This document shows positions 16,761 to 25,982 of a stretch of DNA of 52,034 nt, piece by piece. A program made the translations under genes and the position numbers. The notes below the pieces were generated by a model. The model was not told the DNA's origin. It did not search any database and worked only from the letters and a program-made list of their open reading frames with translations. The stretch lies in contig NZ_CALTVG010000011.1 of the NCBI RefSeq assembly GCF_943912665.1, positions 1 through 52,034 of the forward strand. The letters run 5' to 3'. This DNA is from an uncultured Corynebacterium sp. GTDB taxonomy: Bacteria > Actinomycetota > Actinomycetes > Mycobacteriales > Mycobacteriaceae. How positions within the stretch are numbered: the first letter of the stretch is position 1; each line of letters begins with the position of its first letter.

Positions 16761-18495
16761 CGCGCACCACTGCCTTATCGAGCGCGTATTCCACCATGCC
16801 CACGAAACGCTCGCGGCGGTCCGCGAAGAACTGGTACGCGGTCTTGGAGGTCAGCAGCTCCGGGTCAAGGTCGTGCGACGCGAGAACGCTGTCGAACTCT
16901 GCGTCCTCCATGATGGACTTAGACTGCACGCGCGGCAGGTAGCGCTCCGGCGAGTGCCCGTCCAGCACGACCTCGGTGCGCTTGCCCATCGGGGTGCGGT
17001 TGAGCACGGAGTTGGCCAAGACGGGGCTCACGCCATGGCGCTGGCACCAGCCCAGCGGGAAGATGGGGAAAAAGCCCGGCTGCAGATCAGTAAACGTACG
17101 GCGGTTGAAGGGCTGGCCGGTGCGCCAATCCTTCGCGCCGCGGGACATGAGCAAGGCGTAGAGGCCGTGCCACACGCCGTCGTTTTCGCCGACGGAGAGC
17201 AGGCGGGACTCGCGGAAGGACGCGTCACGTACCGTCTTCGGCACCTCTTCGGTCTCACCCGCGACCCACGGGGTGACCTCGTCCACGTCGCGGCCGGCGC
17301 GCAGGCGAACCGCCGCGGAGCCGTACAGCTCACCGAATACGCCGCTCCAGAACCACTGGTTGAGACGGTTCCACGCATCCTGCTTGGATAGCACGCCGCT
17401 GCGCTTGGCCAGGCGAGCCAGGATGACCGCCAGCGGGATAATCTGCTCGCTGTAGGGCACCTGCGCGAGCGACAGGATGCAGCGCTCAGCCAGGAACTCC
17501 GCGACCTCCTTGAAGGTGATAACCAGGGTCTGAGATGCCTCACGGTATTCCGCCAGGGACAGCTGCAGGATGTCCTCACGCTGTCCGCCGGCGTTGCCCT
17601 TCTCGCTGGACACCAGCAGTGAGACGGCGGACAGGAACTCGTTGCGGCCAATGCCGTCGAGCGCCGGGGAAACGCGCAGCTGCTTCTCCGCGGCTGCCCA
17701 GTCATCCGCCAAGTGGAAGTCCGGGTCCTCCGACGCGAACACGGCGGTGAGCAGATCGAAGACGTCCATCTGCAAGCCCGCGGAATTAACCTGCGCGAAG
17801 ATGGAACCGATACCGGAACGGGCCGTTTCGCGCGACAGGCGGATCATCGGCACGGTGTAGCCGGACAGCGGGCGCAGGATGCGGTTGTTGAAGGCGGCCA
17901 CGGCATCGCGGTACGCCCCGTCGTTGGCGGCGGCAAGCTCGAAGATCATGCTCGTGCCCTCTTCGCTCAACAGGGCCGACACCGGGATGCAGCATTCGTT
18001 GACTGCGGTCTCACGGCTGGTGATGGCGCCCTCGATATCCGGTGCAAAGTGGGAGCGCAGGTCACCGTGCTGGTTGACGGCGAAGACTGCCTCGTCCGGC
18101 ATGATGTCCTCGGACGCGGCCTTGCGCAGGTCCACGTAGTACTTACGAGAGACCTTCTTGGAGCGGAAGTCGGTGGTGTCCACGTAACCATCCCCGCGGA
18201 AGCAGTGATACAGCGTGGTCAGGCGCTGCTGTCCATCCAGCAACAGCAGGCCCGGGTTTACACCGGTATCGGGCGCGCCGGCCAGCGCGCGGGGGCGGAA
18301 GCGCATGGCTTCGTTGCGGGTGTCCAGGGCCATGAAGGCACCGACGGGATAGCCGCGCAGGACAGTAACGAGGAGAGAACGAATACGATCCTCATCCCAC
18401 GCGTAGGCGCGCTGAAAATCCGGGAGCTGGATATCACCGCGGTCAATGCGGGCGAAGAGGTCGTTGAGGTCATAGCTTGGCGTTGTGAAACCCAT
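16702..18495 (-). CDS. DUF262 (GmrSD-N-like) domain protein
   Basis: Cytoplasmic protein of 597 residues. The N-terminus has the DUF262 signature: IQLPDFQRAYAW (22-33) and, further on, LLLLDGQQRLTTLY with the ParB-like DGQQR at 87-91. This domain occurs in the nucleotide-dependent GmrSD type IV restriction enzymes and many uncharacterised proteins. I see no obvious His-Asn-His (DUF1524/GmrD) nuclease motif in the C-terminal half. The gene looks leaderless: TAGTCT lies 7 bases before ATG 18495. It overlaps the downstream lipoprotein gene. A defence role is possible, but the context is housekeeping, so function is unknown. Confidence 0.78.
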   Translation of the reverse strand: MGFTTPSYDLNDLFARIDRGDIQLPDFQRAYAWDEDRIRSLLVTVLRGYPVGAFMALDTRNEAMRFRPRALAGAPDTGVNPGLLLLDGQQRLTTLYHCFRGDGYVDTTDFRSKKVSRKYYVDLRKAASEDIMPDEAVFAVNQHGDLRSHFAPDIEGAITSRETAVNECCIPVSALLSEEGTSMIFELAAANDGAYRDAVAAFNNRILRPLSGYTVPMIRLSRETARSGIGSIFAQVNSAGLQMDVFDLLTAVFASEDPDFHLADDWAAAEKQLRVSPALDGIGRNEFLSAVSLLVSSEKGNAGGQREDILQLSLAEYREASQTLVITFKEVAEFLAERCILSLAQVPYSEQIIPLAVILARLAKRSGVLSKQDAWNRLNQWFWSGVFGELYGSAAVRLRAGRDVDEVTPWVAGETEEVPKTVRDASFRESRLLSVGENDGVWHGLYALLMSRGAKDWRTGQPFNRRTFTDLQPGFFPIFPLGWCQRHGVSPVLANSVLNRTPMGKRTEVVLDGHSPERYLPRVQSKSIMEDAEFDSVLASHDLDPELLTSKTAYQFFADRRERFVGMVEYALDKAVVRDVDEANLSGGEEGPQAFAR

Positions 18496-18502
18496 GCTTC
18501 TG

Positions 18503-18508
18503 AGACTA
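18503..18508 (-). promoter_or_regulatory. -10 box for leaderless DUF262 gene
   Basis: Minus-strand TAGTCT is followed by exactly 7 bases (18496-18502) and then ATG 18495. There is no Shine-Dalgarno sequence, so transcription probably starts at the ATG. Confidence 0.5.
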
Positions 18509-18593
18509 CCCGTCGATGTGAGAATATGCCCGTTTGTGTGCGTATATCACTAATCTGCATCGCCCCTTCCCCACGCCTTCCCGCCCACCCATA

Positions 18594-18638
18594 GGAAAAG
18601 TCCCCCTCACCGGAATCTAATCCAGTGAGAAGGACTTT
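18594..18638 (-). terminator. Terminator downstream of ilvC
   Basis: Hairpin with two stacked arms: AAAGTCC (18597-18603) pairs with GGACTTT (18632-18638), and CTCAC (18606-18610) pairs with GTGAG (18625-18629). On the minus strand the stem ends in TTTT. It lies about 25 bases past the ilvC stop and before the DUF262 gene's promoter. Confidence 0.7.
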
Positions 18639-18662
18639 CAGTGAAACCGTGACGCAGCTCGT

Positions 18663-19688
<1,026 letters not shown>

Positions 19689-19724
19689 TTACTCTGGTGT
19701 GCGAATGTGCTGACTCCGTTGTAT

Positions 19725-19752
19725 CACAATATGGGACACTGTGCCCATAATA
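19725..19752. promoter_or_regulatory. Dyad in the ilvN-ilvC intergenic region
   Basis: TATGGG (19730-19735) and CCCATA (19744-19749) are inverted around ACACTGTG. It lies 54 bases or more upstream of the ilvC start and just after the ilvN stop. It could be an operator for a separate ilvC promoter or an RNA hairpin; no U-tract follows, so a terminator is unlikely. Confidence 0.35.
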
Positions 19753-19760
19753 TGAGATAT

Positions 19761-20276
19761 TTATTCCGACAGTGCGAACGCCTGCGGACCGCGCTCCAGT
19801 GCTACGTGGCCGGACTGCACCAGCTCGCGGATACCGAAGGGCTCCAAGATATCGAGTAGCGCCCGCAGCTTCGACGGCGTACCGGTGGCCTCGATAACCA
19901 CGGACTCCGGGGCCACGTCCACGACGTGAGCGCGGAAAAGCTTGGCGGCCTCGACCACCTGCGTGCGGTTGGCATTGTTCGCCGTGACCTTAATCAGCAC
20001 GATGGCGCGCGCGATGGTGTGCTCCTGCTCGAGCTCCACCACCTTGAGCACCGGGACCAGCTTGTTGAGCTGCTTGGCCACCTGCTCCGCCAAGGCATCG
20101 GTCGAATCCAACACGATGGTCAGGCGGTTAATCCCCTCGGTCTCCGTGTGCGCAGAGACCAGGGACACCAGGTTGTAGCCGCGACGGGTGAACATACCGG
20201 TGACGCGGGAGATGATGCCTTCGATGTCCTGGACCAGGACCGACAGGGTGTGGCGGGAGATATCGTCTTTAGCCAT
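19761..20276 (-). CDS. ilvN: Acetolactate synthase small (regulatory) subunit (IlvN)
   Basis: Regulatory subunit of acetohydroxyacid synthase, 171 residues. It activates IlvB and confers feedback inhibition by branched-chain amino acids. The N-terminal ACT domain is clear ([17 protein letters not shown], then RRGYNLVSL and [14 protein letters not shown]), followed by the C-terminal ACT-like domain ([24 protein letters not shown]). The start ATG 20276 overlaps the 3' end of ilvB by 8 bases, so the two subunits are translationally coupled. Confidence 0.97.
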   Translation of the reverse strand: MAKDDISRHTLSVLVQDIEGIISRVTGMFTRRGYNLVSLVSAHTETEGINRLTIVLDSTDALAEQVAKQLNKLVPVLKVVELEQEHTIARAIVLIKVTANNANRTQVVEAAKLFRAHVVDVAPESVVIEATGTPSKLRALLDILEPFGIRELVQSGHVALERGPQAFALSE

Positions 20277-22092
20277 TGTTCTCGGCCTCCTCGAGAGTGT
20301 CGTCGATGTCGGCCGGTGTCTCGGCCGCGGACTCGTCGTCGTCGAATAGCGGGCGCAGGCCCTTCGCGTACTGAATCTCCTCGTTGGAGGAGCCACCGGA
20401 AATCATCGGCCACACCTGGGCGTCCTGCCCCACGATAAAGTCAATGACCACCGGGCGGTCGTTGATCTCCCGCGCGCGCTTAATCGCCGGGATGATTTCC
20501 TCTTCCTTCGTCACGCGAATTGCCTCGCAGCCCAGCGCCTCGCTGAGCTGGACAAAGTCAGGAATGTACTCGTCGCGCTCGCGCAGCTTGGTGTTGGAGT
20601 AGTTCTGGTCGTAGAACAGCGTCTGCCACTGGCGGACCATGCCCAGGTTGCCGTTGTTGATCACAGCCACCTTGACCGGCAGACCCTCCACGGCAGCGGT
20701 GGTCAGCTCCTGATTCGTCATCTGGAAGCAGCCATCGCCATCGATAGCCCAGACTTCCTTATCCGGGCACGCAGCCTTGGCTCCGAGGGCAGCCGGCACG
20801 GCGTAGCCCATGGTTCCCGCGCCGCCGGAGTTGACCCAGGTACGGGGGTGCTCGAAGTCAAGGAACTGGGCGGACCACATCTGGTGCTGACCCACGCCGG
20901 CGCAGTAGATTGCCTCCGGACCCACCTGGGCGCTGAGCTCCTCCAGGACGTGCTGCGGGTTGAGCAGGCCATCCGAGGTGCTCTCGTAGCCGCGCGGGAA
21001 ACGCTTCTGCAGATCGCGCAGGTAGTCCATCCACTCCGCAATGTCCGGTGCAGACTTACCGCGGTAGGCCTCCGTGAGCTGCGCCAGGACCTCGCGGGCA
21101 TCGCCCACGATCCCCACTGCGGCCTCGCGGATCTTGCCCAACTCCGCCGGATCGATGTCAGCGTGAATAACTTCGGCCTCCGGGGCGAAGGTAGAGGTAT
21201 CACCGGTCACGCGGTCGTCGAAGCGAGCGCCGATGGCAATAATGAGGTCCGAGCGCTGCAGGCCCGCCACGGCGGGCACGGTGCCGTGCATGCCGGCCAT
21301 ACCCAGGTGCTGCGGGTGGGACTCCGGGAAAGCGCCGAGCGCCATCAGGGTGGTAGTCACCGGGATGCCGGTCAGCTCCGCAAATTCGATCAGCTCGCGG
21401 GTAGCGCCGGCCTTGACCACACCGCCGCCAATGTAGAGAATCGGCCGCTCGGCGCGGGCGATGAGCTCCACCGCCTTGGCGATCTCGCTCGACTCCGGCG
21501 TCGTCACCGGGTTGTAGCCCGGCAGGGGCATCTCAGAAATTCCAGTGTAGTCCATGTGGGCGTTCTGCACGTCCTTCGGGATGTCCACGAGGACCGGGCC
21601 GGGACGACCGCTGGAGGCCAGGTGGAACGCGGCAGCAATCGCCGCCGGGATGTCATTGACGTCCTTAACCATGAAGCTGTGCTTGGTGATCGGCATGGCC
21701 ACGCCGCGAATATCGGCCTCCTGGAAGGCATCGGTACCCAGCAGCGAGGTGCCCACCTGACCGGTGATGGCCACGACCGGAGTGGAGTCCAGGTTGGCGT
21801 TGGCCAGCGGGGTGACCAGGTTGGTTGCACCCGGGCCGGAGGTGGCGATCATGACGCCGACCTTGCCGCTGGCCTGGGCATAGCCCTCGGCAGCGTGGCC
21901 GGCACCCTGCTCATGGCGTGTCAGTACGTGTCGCAGAGTCGTGGATTCAGACAGAGCATCGTAGAACGGAAGGATGGCACCTCCGGGAATACCGAAGGCA
22001 ACTTCGGTGCCAAGGTCTTCAAGGGTACGGACAATTGCCTGTGCGCCCGTAATTCGTTCGGGTTTCTGCGTTGGCGGTGTGGAAGCTGCCAC
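20269..22092 (-). CDS. ilvB: Acetolactate synthase large (catalytic) subunit (IlvB)
   Basis: Thiamine-diphosphate enzyme of 607 residues that condenses pyruvate with pyruvate or 2-oxobutyrate, the first common step of branched-chain amino-acid synthesis. The N-terminal ThDP domain has [15 protein letters not shown] and the catalytic Glu in [11 protein letters not shown]. The central FAD domain has [12 protein letters not shown]. The C-terminal ThDP-binding motif starts at [14 protein letters not shown] and runs to [12 protein letters not shown]. Start at ATG 22092 with AGTAAGGAG just upstream. Expression is preceded by a leader peptide and an attenuator. Confidence 0.97.
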   Translation of the reverse strand: MAASTPPTQKPERITGAQAIVRTLEDLGTEVAFGIPGGAILPFYDALSESTTLRHVLTRHEQGAGHAAEGYAQASGKVGVMIATSGPGATNLVTPLANANLDSTPVVAITGQVGTSLLGTDAFQEADIRGVAMPITKHSFMVKDVNDIPAAIAAAFHLASSGRPGPVLVDIPKDVQNAHMDYTGISEMPLPGYNPVTTPESSEIAKAVELIARAERPILYIGGGVVKAGATRELIEFAELTGIPVTTTLMALGAFPESHPQHLGMAGMHGTVPAVAGLQRSDLIIAIGARFDDRVTGDTSTFAPEAEVIHADIDPAELGKIREAAVGIVGDAREVLAQLTEAYRGKSAPDIAEWMDYLRDLQKRFPRGYESTSDGLLNPQHVLEELSAQVGPEAIYCAGVGQHQMWSAQFLDFEHPRTWVNSGGAGTMGYAVPAALGAKAACPDKEVWAIDGDGCFQMTNQELTTAAVEGLPVKVAVINNGNLGMVRQWQTLFYDQNYSNTKLRERDEYIPDFVQLSEALGCEAIRVTKEEEIIPAIKRAREINDRPVVIDFIVGQDAQVWPMISGGSSNEEIQYAKGLRPLFDDDESAAETPADIDDTLEEAENNG

Positions 22093-22134
22093 GATAGGTG
22101 TACTCCTTACTGAAGTGTTATTCGGAGAAATTGA

Positions 22135-22192
22135 TGAAAAAGCAAAGCCCCCGTCTCACCTTCTATAGGGAAGGCGGCGAGGGCGCTTGCTT
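22135..22192 (-). terminator. Attenuator terminator of ilvBNC
   Basis: On the minus strand, AAGCAAGCGCCCTCGCC begins a long imperfect stem that closes with CCTTC/GAAGG around CCTATA and ends GGGGGCTTTGCTTTTTC, giving a U-tract at 22136-22140. The 5' arm contains CGCCGC (22174-22179). This can instead pair with GCGGCG (22225-22230) in the leader-peptide coding region, giving an antiterminator option. The arrangement is that of a translation-coupled attenuator. Confidence 0.78.
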
Positions 22193-22214
22193 GTCGACGT
22201 CACCTAGTGAGCCA

Positions 22215-22265
22215 CTACGGCACGCGCCGCGTTGATACCACAGGAAGAAGTCGAATATTCATCAT
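22215..22265 (-). CDS. ilvB leader peptide
   Basis: A 16-residue open frame on the minus strand reads MMNIRLLPVVSTRRVP and stops at TAG. Six of its 16 residues are Ile, Leu or Val, including LL and VV pairs, so its translation should slow when branched-chain aminoacyl-tRNAs are scarce. It closely resembles the short branched-chain leader peptide known from C. glutamicum ilvBNC. It starts only 7 bases after the -10 box, so the mRNA probably begins at or next to its ATG. It is followed by the terminator at 22135-22192. Confidence 0.8.
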   Translation of the reverse strand: MMNIRLLPVVSTRRVP

Positions 22266-22272
22266 GTGACAA

Positions 22273-22290
22273 ACTATACACCTATAGGTG
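22273..22290 (-). promoter_or_regulatory. ilvBNC promoter with 12-bp palindrome
   Basis: The minus-strand -10 TATAGT (22273-22278) is followed by TTGTCAC and the leader peptide ATG. Immediately upstream, CACCTATAGGTG (22279-22290) is a perfect 12-bp palindrome in the -35/-10 spacer, where a DNA-binding protein could act. No good -35 hexamer is visible. Confidence 0.6.
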
Positions 22291-22411
22291 GCCCTTGCAT
22301 AACTAAAACCAGATTTTTGAGATTTAAATCCCAAGTTATGAAACATTATGAGGCGCGGCATCAACGGGGCATGTCGCCACCGCGTCGCACTGTCAATTAC
22401 GATGGCCTGTT

Positions 22412-22945
22412 ATGACGTCCTCACACCCGCAGAAAGCGTCCCAGCCCTCAGGCCGTTCCACGGCCGAGGTTTTCAAGCCCACGCGCGAGCACCTCCTGGG
22501 CATCGGACTACTAGCCGCCATCGCCTTCTTAAGCATCGGCTGGGCGCCGAAATACCTGGCCTGGGTACTTATCTTCCCAGCGCTCGCCATCTGGTGGGTG
22601 CTGCGCGCGCGGACCGTCGTGAGCGAGAAGGGCATCGACATCACCTACGGTTTCCGCGGCCCCGTACACATCGGGTGGGACACCTTCCGGGGAATCGGGT
22701 TCCAGCGCTCCCGCGCCTTCGCCCGCACCGCTGCGGGCAAGACCCTCAACCTGCCCGGCGTGACTTTTAATTCACTCCCACGCTTGGCACAGGCCTCTCG
22801 GGGTCGCATCCCCGATGCTCTCACCGCCGGCCGCGACGCCGCCGACGACAAGGTGGTCATCATCCACCGCGACGGCCAGCAAGTCCTCCTCTCCCAAGAG
22901 GAATACGCCTCCTACCTCAAAGCCCACCCCGAACTGAAGGATTAA
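22412..22945 (+). CDS. Small membrane protein with bacterial PH-like domain
   Basis: Protein of 177 residues. After a short polar N-terminus come two hydrophobic helices (about 28-65), then a globular domain starting [32 protein letters not shown]. That pattern is typical of bacterial PH (YdbT/DUF304-like) membrane proteins. The C-terminal part contains [28 protein letters not shown]. It is transcribed away from ilvB and ends 2 bases before ilvD, so it is probably co-transcribed with ilvD. A similar hypothetical membrane protein lies at this place in C. glutamicum. Function unknown. Confidence 0.8.
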   Translation: MTSSHPQKASQPSGRSTAEVFKPTREHLLGIGLLAAIAFLSIGWAPKYLAWVLIFPALAIWWVLRARTVVSEKGIDITYGFRGPVHIGWDTFRGIGFQRSRAFARTAAGKTLNLPGVTFNSLPRLAQASRGRIPDALTAGRDAADDKVVIIHRDGQQVLLSQEEYASYLKAHPELKD

Positions 22946-22947
22946 TC

Positions 22948-24801
22948 ATGTATCCCCTGCGCTCCAAAGTCACTACCGTCGGCCGCCAGGCGTCTGGCGC
23001 CCGCGCCCTCTGGCGCGCCACCGGCACCAAGGAGAACGACTTTGGCAAGCCAATTGTTGCCATCGCCAACTCGTATACCCAGTTCGTACCCGGCCACGTC
23101 CACCTCAAAAACGTCGGCGATATCGTGGCCGACGCCGTGCGGGAGGCCGGCGGCGTGCCCAAGGAGTTCAACACCATTGCTGTCGATGACGGCATTGCCA
23201 TGGGTCACAGCGGCATGCTCTACTCTCTGCCTTCGCGCGAGATCATCTCCGATTCCATCGAGTACATGGTCAACGCCCATACTGCCGACGCCCTGGTGTG
23301 TATCTCTAACTGCGACAAGATCACCCCGGGCATGCTCAATGCCGCGCTGCGCCTCAATATCCCCACTATCTTCGTCTCGGGCGGCCGGATGGAGGCCGGC
23401 AAGGCCGTCGTCGTCGATGGCGTCGCCCATGCTCCGACGGATCTGATTACGGCCATTACGGCCTCAGCTAGCGAGGATGTCTCTGATGCCGGCCTGGCCC
23501 AGGTGGAGGAATCCGCCTGCCCCACGTGCGGCTCCTGCTCCGGCATGTTCACCGCCAACTCCATGAACTGCCTCACCGAGGCCCTGGGCCTCGCCCTTCC
23601 CGGCAACGGTACGACCCTGGCAACCCACGCCTTCCGCCGCCGCCTCTTCGAGGACGCCGGGCGCACCATCGTCGAGATGTGCCAGCGCTACTACGGCGAG
23701 GAGGACGACGGCGTCCTGCCGCGGGCAATCGCCACGAAGGAGGCCTTCACCAACGCCATGGCGCTGGATATGGCCATGGGTGGCTCCACCAACACCATCC
23801 TTCACACGCTGGCTGCGGCCCAAGAGGGCGAGGTGGACTTCACGCTGGAAGACATCAACGAGATCTCCTACCGCGTGCCGTGTCTGTCCAAGGTGGCTCC
23901 CAACGGCACGTACCACATCGAGGACGTGCACCGCGCCGGCGGCATCCCCGCCATCCTGGGAGAGCTGCGCCGCGCCGGACACCTCAACCTCAAGGTGCAC
24001 TCCGCCCTCTACGACAACGTGGAGGAATGGCTCGATGACTGGGACATTCGCGGCGAGTCCCCCACCGAGGCCGCCCTCGAGCTCTTCCACGCTGCCCCGG
24101 GTGGCGTGCGCACCACCGAGCCGTTCTCCCAGTCCAACCGCTGGGACGAGCTTGACACCGACGCCGTCAACGGCTGCATTCACGATGCCGAGCACGCCTT
24201 CACCGCCGACGGCGGCCTAGTGGTCCTACGCGGCAACCTGGCTCCGAACGGCGCCATCGTCAAGGCGGCCGGCGTGGACGAGGAGCTGTGGACGTTTACC
24301 GGCCCCGCCCGCGTGGTGGAATCCCAGGAGGAGGCCGTGTCCATCATCCTCAAGAAGGAAGTCCAGGCCGGCGACGTCATCGTTATCCGCTACGAGGGCC
24401 CGTCCGGCGGCCCGGGCATGCAGGAGATGCTGCACCCGACGTCCTTCCTGAAAGGCTCCGGCCTAGGCAAGGCCTGCGCCTTGATTACAGACGGCCGCTT
24501 CTCCGGCGGCACCTCCGGCCTGTCTATCGGGCACATCTCCCCCGAAGCTGCCCACGGCGGCCTCATCGGCCTCGTGGAAGACGGCGACCCCATCACCATC
24601 AACATCCGCGAGCGCCAACTCACCCTCGATGTGGACGAGGACGTCCTGGAGCGACGTCGCGCCGCCGAGGAACAGCGCGAGCGCCCCTGGGCTCCGAAGG
24701 ACCGCAACCGGCCGGTCACCAAGGCGCTGCGTGCCTACGCCGCCATGGCGACCTCCGCAGATCGGGGTGCGGTGCGCGTGGTCGACGGCCTCGTCCGGTA
24801 G
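22948..24801 (+). CDS. ilvD: Dihydroxy-acid dehydratase (IlvD)
   Basis: Iron-sulfur dehydratase of 617 residues, making the 2-keto acid precursors of valine and isoleucine. The cluster-binding cysteines are visible: Cys122 in [10 protein letters not shown] and the CPTCGSC stretch at 191-197. Other hallmarks are [47 protein letters not shown] and [16 protein letters not shown]. The start ATG 22948 has GAAGGA just upstream, within the end of the preceding gene. Its 3' end overlaps the convergent GT87 gene by 67 bases. Confidence 0.97.
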   Translation: MYPLRSKVTTVGRQASGARALWRATGTKENDFGKPIVAIANSYTQFVPGHVHLKNVGDIVADAVREAGGVPKEFNTIAVDDGIAMGHSGMLYSLPSREIISDSIEYMVNAHTADALVCISNCDKITPGMLNAALRLNIPTIFVSGGRMEAGKAVVVDGVAHAPTDLITAITASASEDVSDAGLAQVEESACPTCGSCSGMFTANSMNCLTEALGLALPGNGTTLATHAFRRRLFEDAGRTIVEMCQRYYGEEDDGVLPRAIATKEAFTNAMALDMAMGGSTNTILHTLAAAQEGEVDFTLEDINEISYRVPCLSKVAPNGTYHIEDVHRAGGIPAILGELRRAGHLNLKVHSALYDNVEEWLDDWDIRGESPTEAALELFHAAPGGVRTTEPFSQSNRWDELDTDAVNGCIHDAEHAFTADGGLVVLRGNLAPNGAIVKAAGVDEELWTFTGPARVVESQEEAVSIILKKEVQAGDVIVIRYEGPSGGPGMQEMLHPTSFLKGSGLGKACALITDGRFSGGTSGLSIGHISPEAAHGGLIGLVEDGDPITINIRERQLTLDVDEDVLERRRAAEEQRERPWAPKDRNRPVTKALRAYAAMATSADRGAVRVVDGLVR

Positions 24802-25982
24802 GCCATCCAGGCCGTGATGAGTGGCACGGCCACCCAGGCCAGGGAGGAGCGCCAGCGGAAGATGGCCTCCGCCGGCGCCCACAAGCCCTCCGGCGCCGCC
24901 GCGGACGAGACCAGGCACCACGCAGCCAGCGCAAAAAGCCAGGTACGGGCAGGACTGCCGGGGATCACCACCGTGGCGATCAACGGCAGCAGCCATATGC
25001 AGTAATAGCCTTGCATGAGTCCGGTGGACATAAGCACGCCGGCAAACAGCACGCCCAGTGAGCAATACACCCACACCACCGGTTGCTCGCGCCTATAGCG
25101 CCACAGCGCCACCAGAGCAATGGCCACCACGACGAGGAGTGCCACAATCGCAGCGTTAATAACGCCTTCTGACCAGCCCAGCTGGCGGCCCACGCCCTCA
25201 ATCGAGCCGTTGTCATAGTCGCGCGCCTGGCCCAGGTACGGCACGAGGCGCTCAAAGTAGTCCTGCGGCCGCGCCATGGTCAGCCACCCGGCGGAGAAAA
25301 CCACCACCATGAATACGCCGGCCACGATGAGCACGGTAAGCTGCCCGGCCAGCAGCGAGACCACGGCCAGTGCTAAAAATTGCGGCTTGATGGTCATCGC
25401 CACGCCCAGGATCACGCCTGCGGCAACCGCCTCCCAGGACTTGAGCCCCGCCCGCCAGCCGCGCGCCAGCAGCTTGACGGTGAGCAGCGCGAACAGCACT
25501 TCCAAGAGGAAGAGGAAGCCGTTGATGTTGGTCAGGCTCAGCGTGCTCTGCACCGGTTCATCGAAAGCGCAGGCCGCAATGACCAACACGGCGAAAATTT
25601 GGCCGCGATAACGCGCCGCGACCGAGGCGGCCAACAGCCACAGCGCAGCGAAGATCGAGGCCGCGCCCAGCCACATCATGATGGTGCGGGCAACGTCCCG
25701 GCCGGGCAGCCAACCAATGGGACCCAGCAAAAACGTCGCCCCCGGCGAGTACAGATAGTGCGGGTCTAGCGTGGAGTAGTCCTCGTCATAGACCGGACGG
25801 CCATGGACGTATTTCTCCACTGCGTACCAAATGGGGTCGAAATCGGAGCCGCTGGTCCCAGCCGGGGACCACACCACGGCCCCGAAAGCCATGAAACCGG
25901 CAACGAGGTACAGCAACCGGGTTGCCGGGCCCCGCCAGTCCGGGTCAGGCGCCGGCGGGAGCAGGTTCTTCAACAGGTTCAT
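24735..25982 (-). CDS. GT87-family (DUF2029) membrane glycosyltransferase
   Basis: Polytopic membrane protein of 415 residues with about 9-11 hydrophobic helices. The family uses polyprenyl-phosphate sugars (mannose or arabinose) on the outer face of the membrane; AftC of arabinan synthesis is a mycobacterial/corynebacterial member. The early acidic motif [11 protein letters not shown] is where the catalytic Asp is expected, and [11 protein letters not shown] follows. ATG 25982 is preferred to GTG 26000. It overlaps the acyltransferase gene upstream (about 38 bases) and ilvD convergently. The exact sugar and acceptor cannot be told. Confidence 0.78.
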   Translation of the reverse strand: MNLLKNLLPPAPDPDWRGPATRLLYLVAGFMAFGAVVWSPAGTSGSDFDPIWYAVEKYVHGRPVYDEDYSTLDPHYLYSPGATFLLGPIGWLPGRDVARTIMMWLGAASIFAALWLLAASVAARYRGQIFAVLVIAACAFDEPVQSTLSLTNINGFLFLLEVLFALLTVKLLARGWRAGLKSWEAVAAGVILGVAMTIKPQFLALAVVSLLAGQLTVLIVAGVFMVVVFSAGWLTMARPQDYFERLVPYLGQARDYDNGSIEGVGRQLGWSEGVINAAIVALLVVVAIALVALWRYRREQPVVWVYCSLGVLFAGVLMSTGLMQGYYCIWLLPLIATVVIPGSPARTWLFALAAWCLVSSAAAPEGLWAPAEAIFRWRSSLAWVAVPLITAWMAYRTRPSTTRTAPRSAEVAMAA

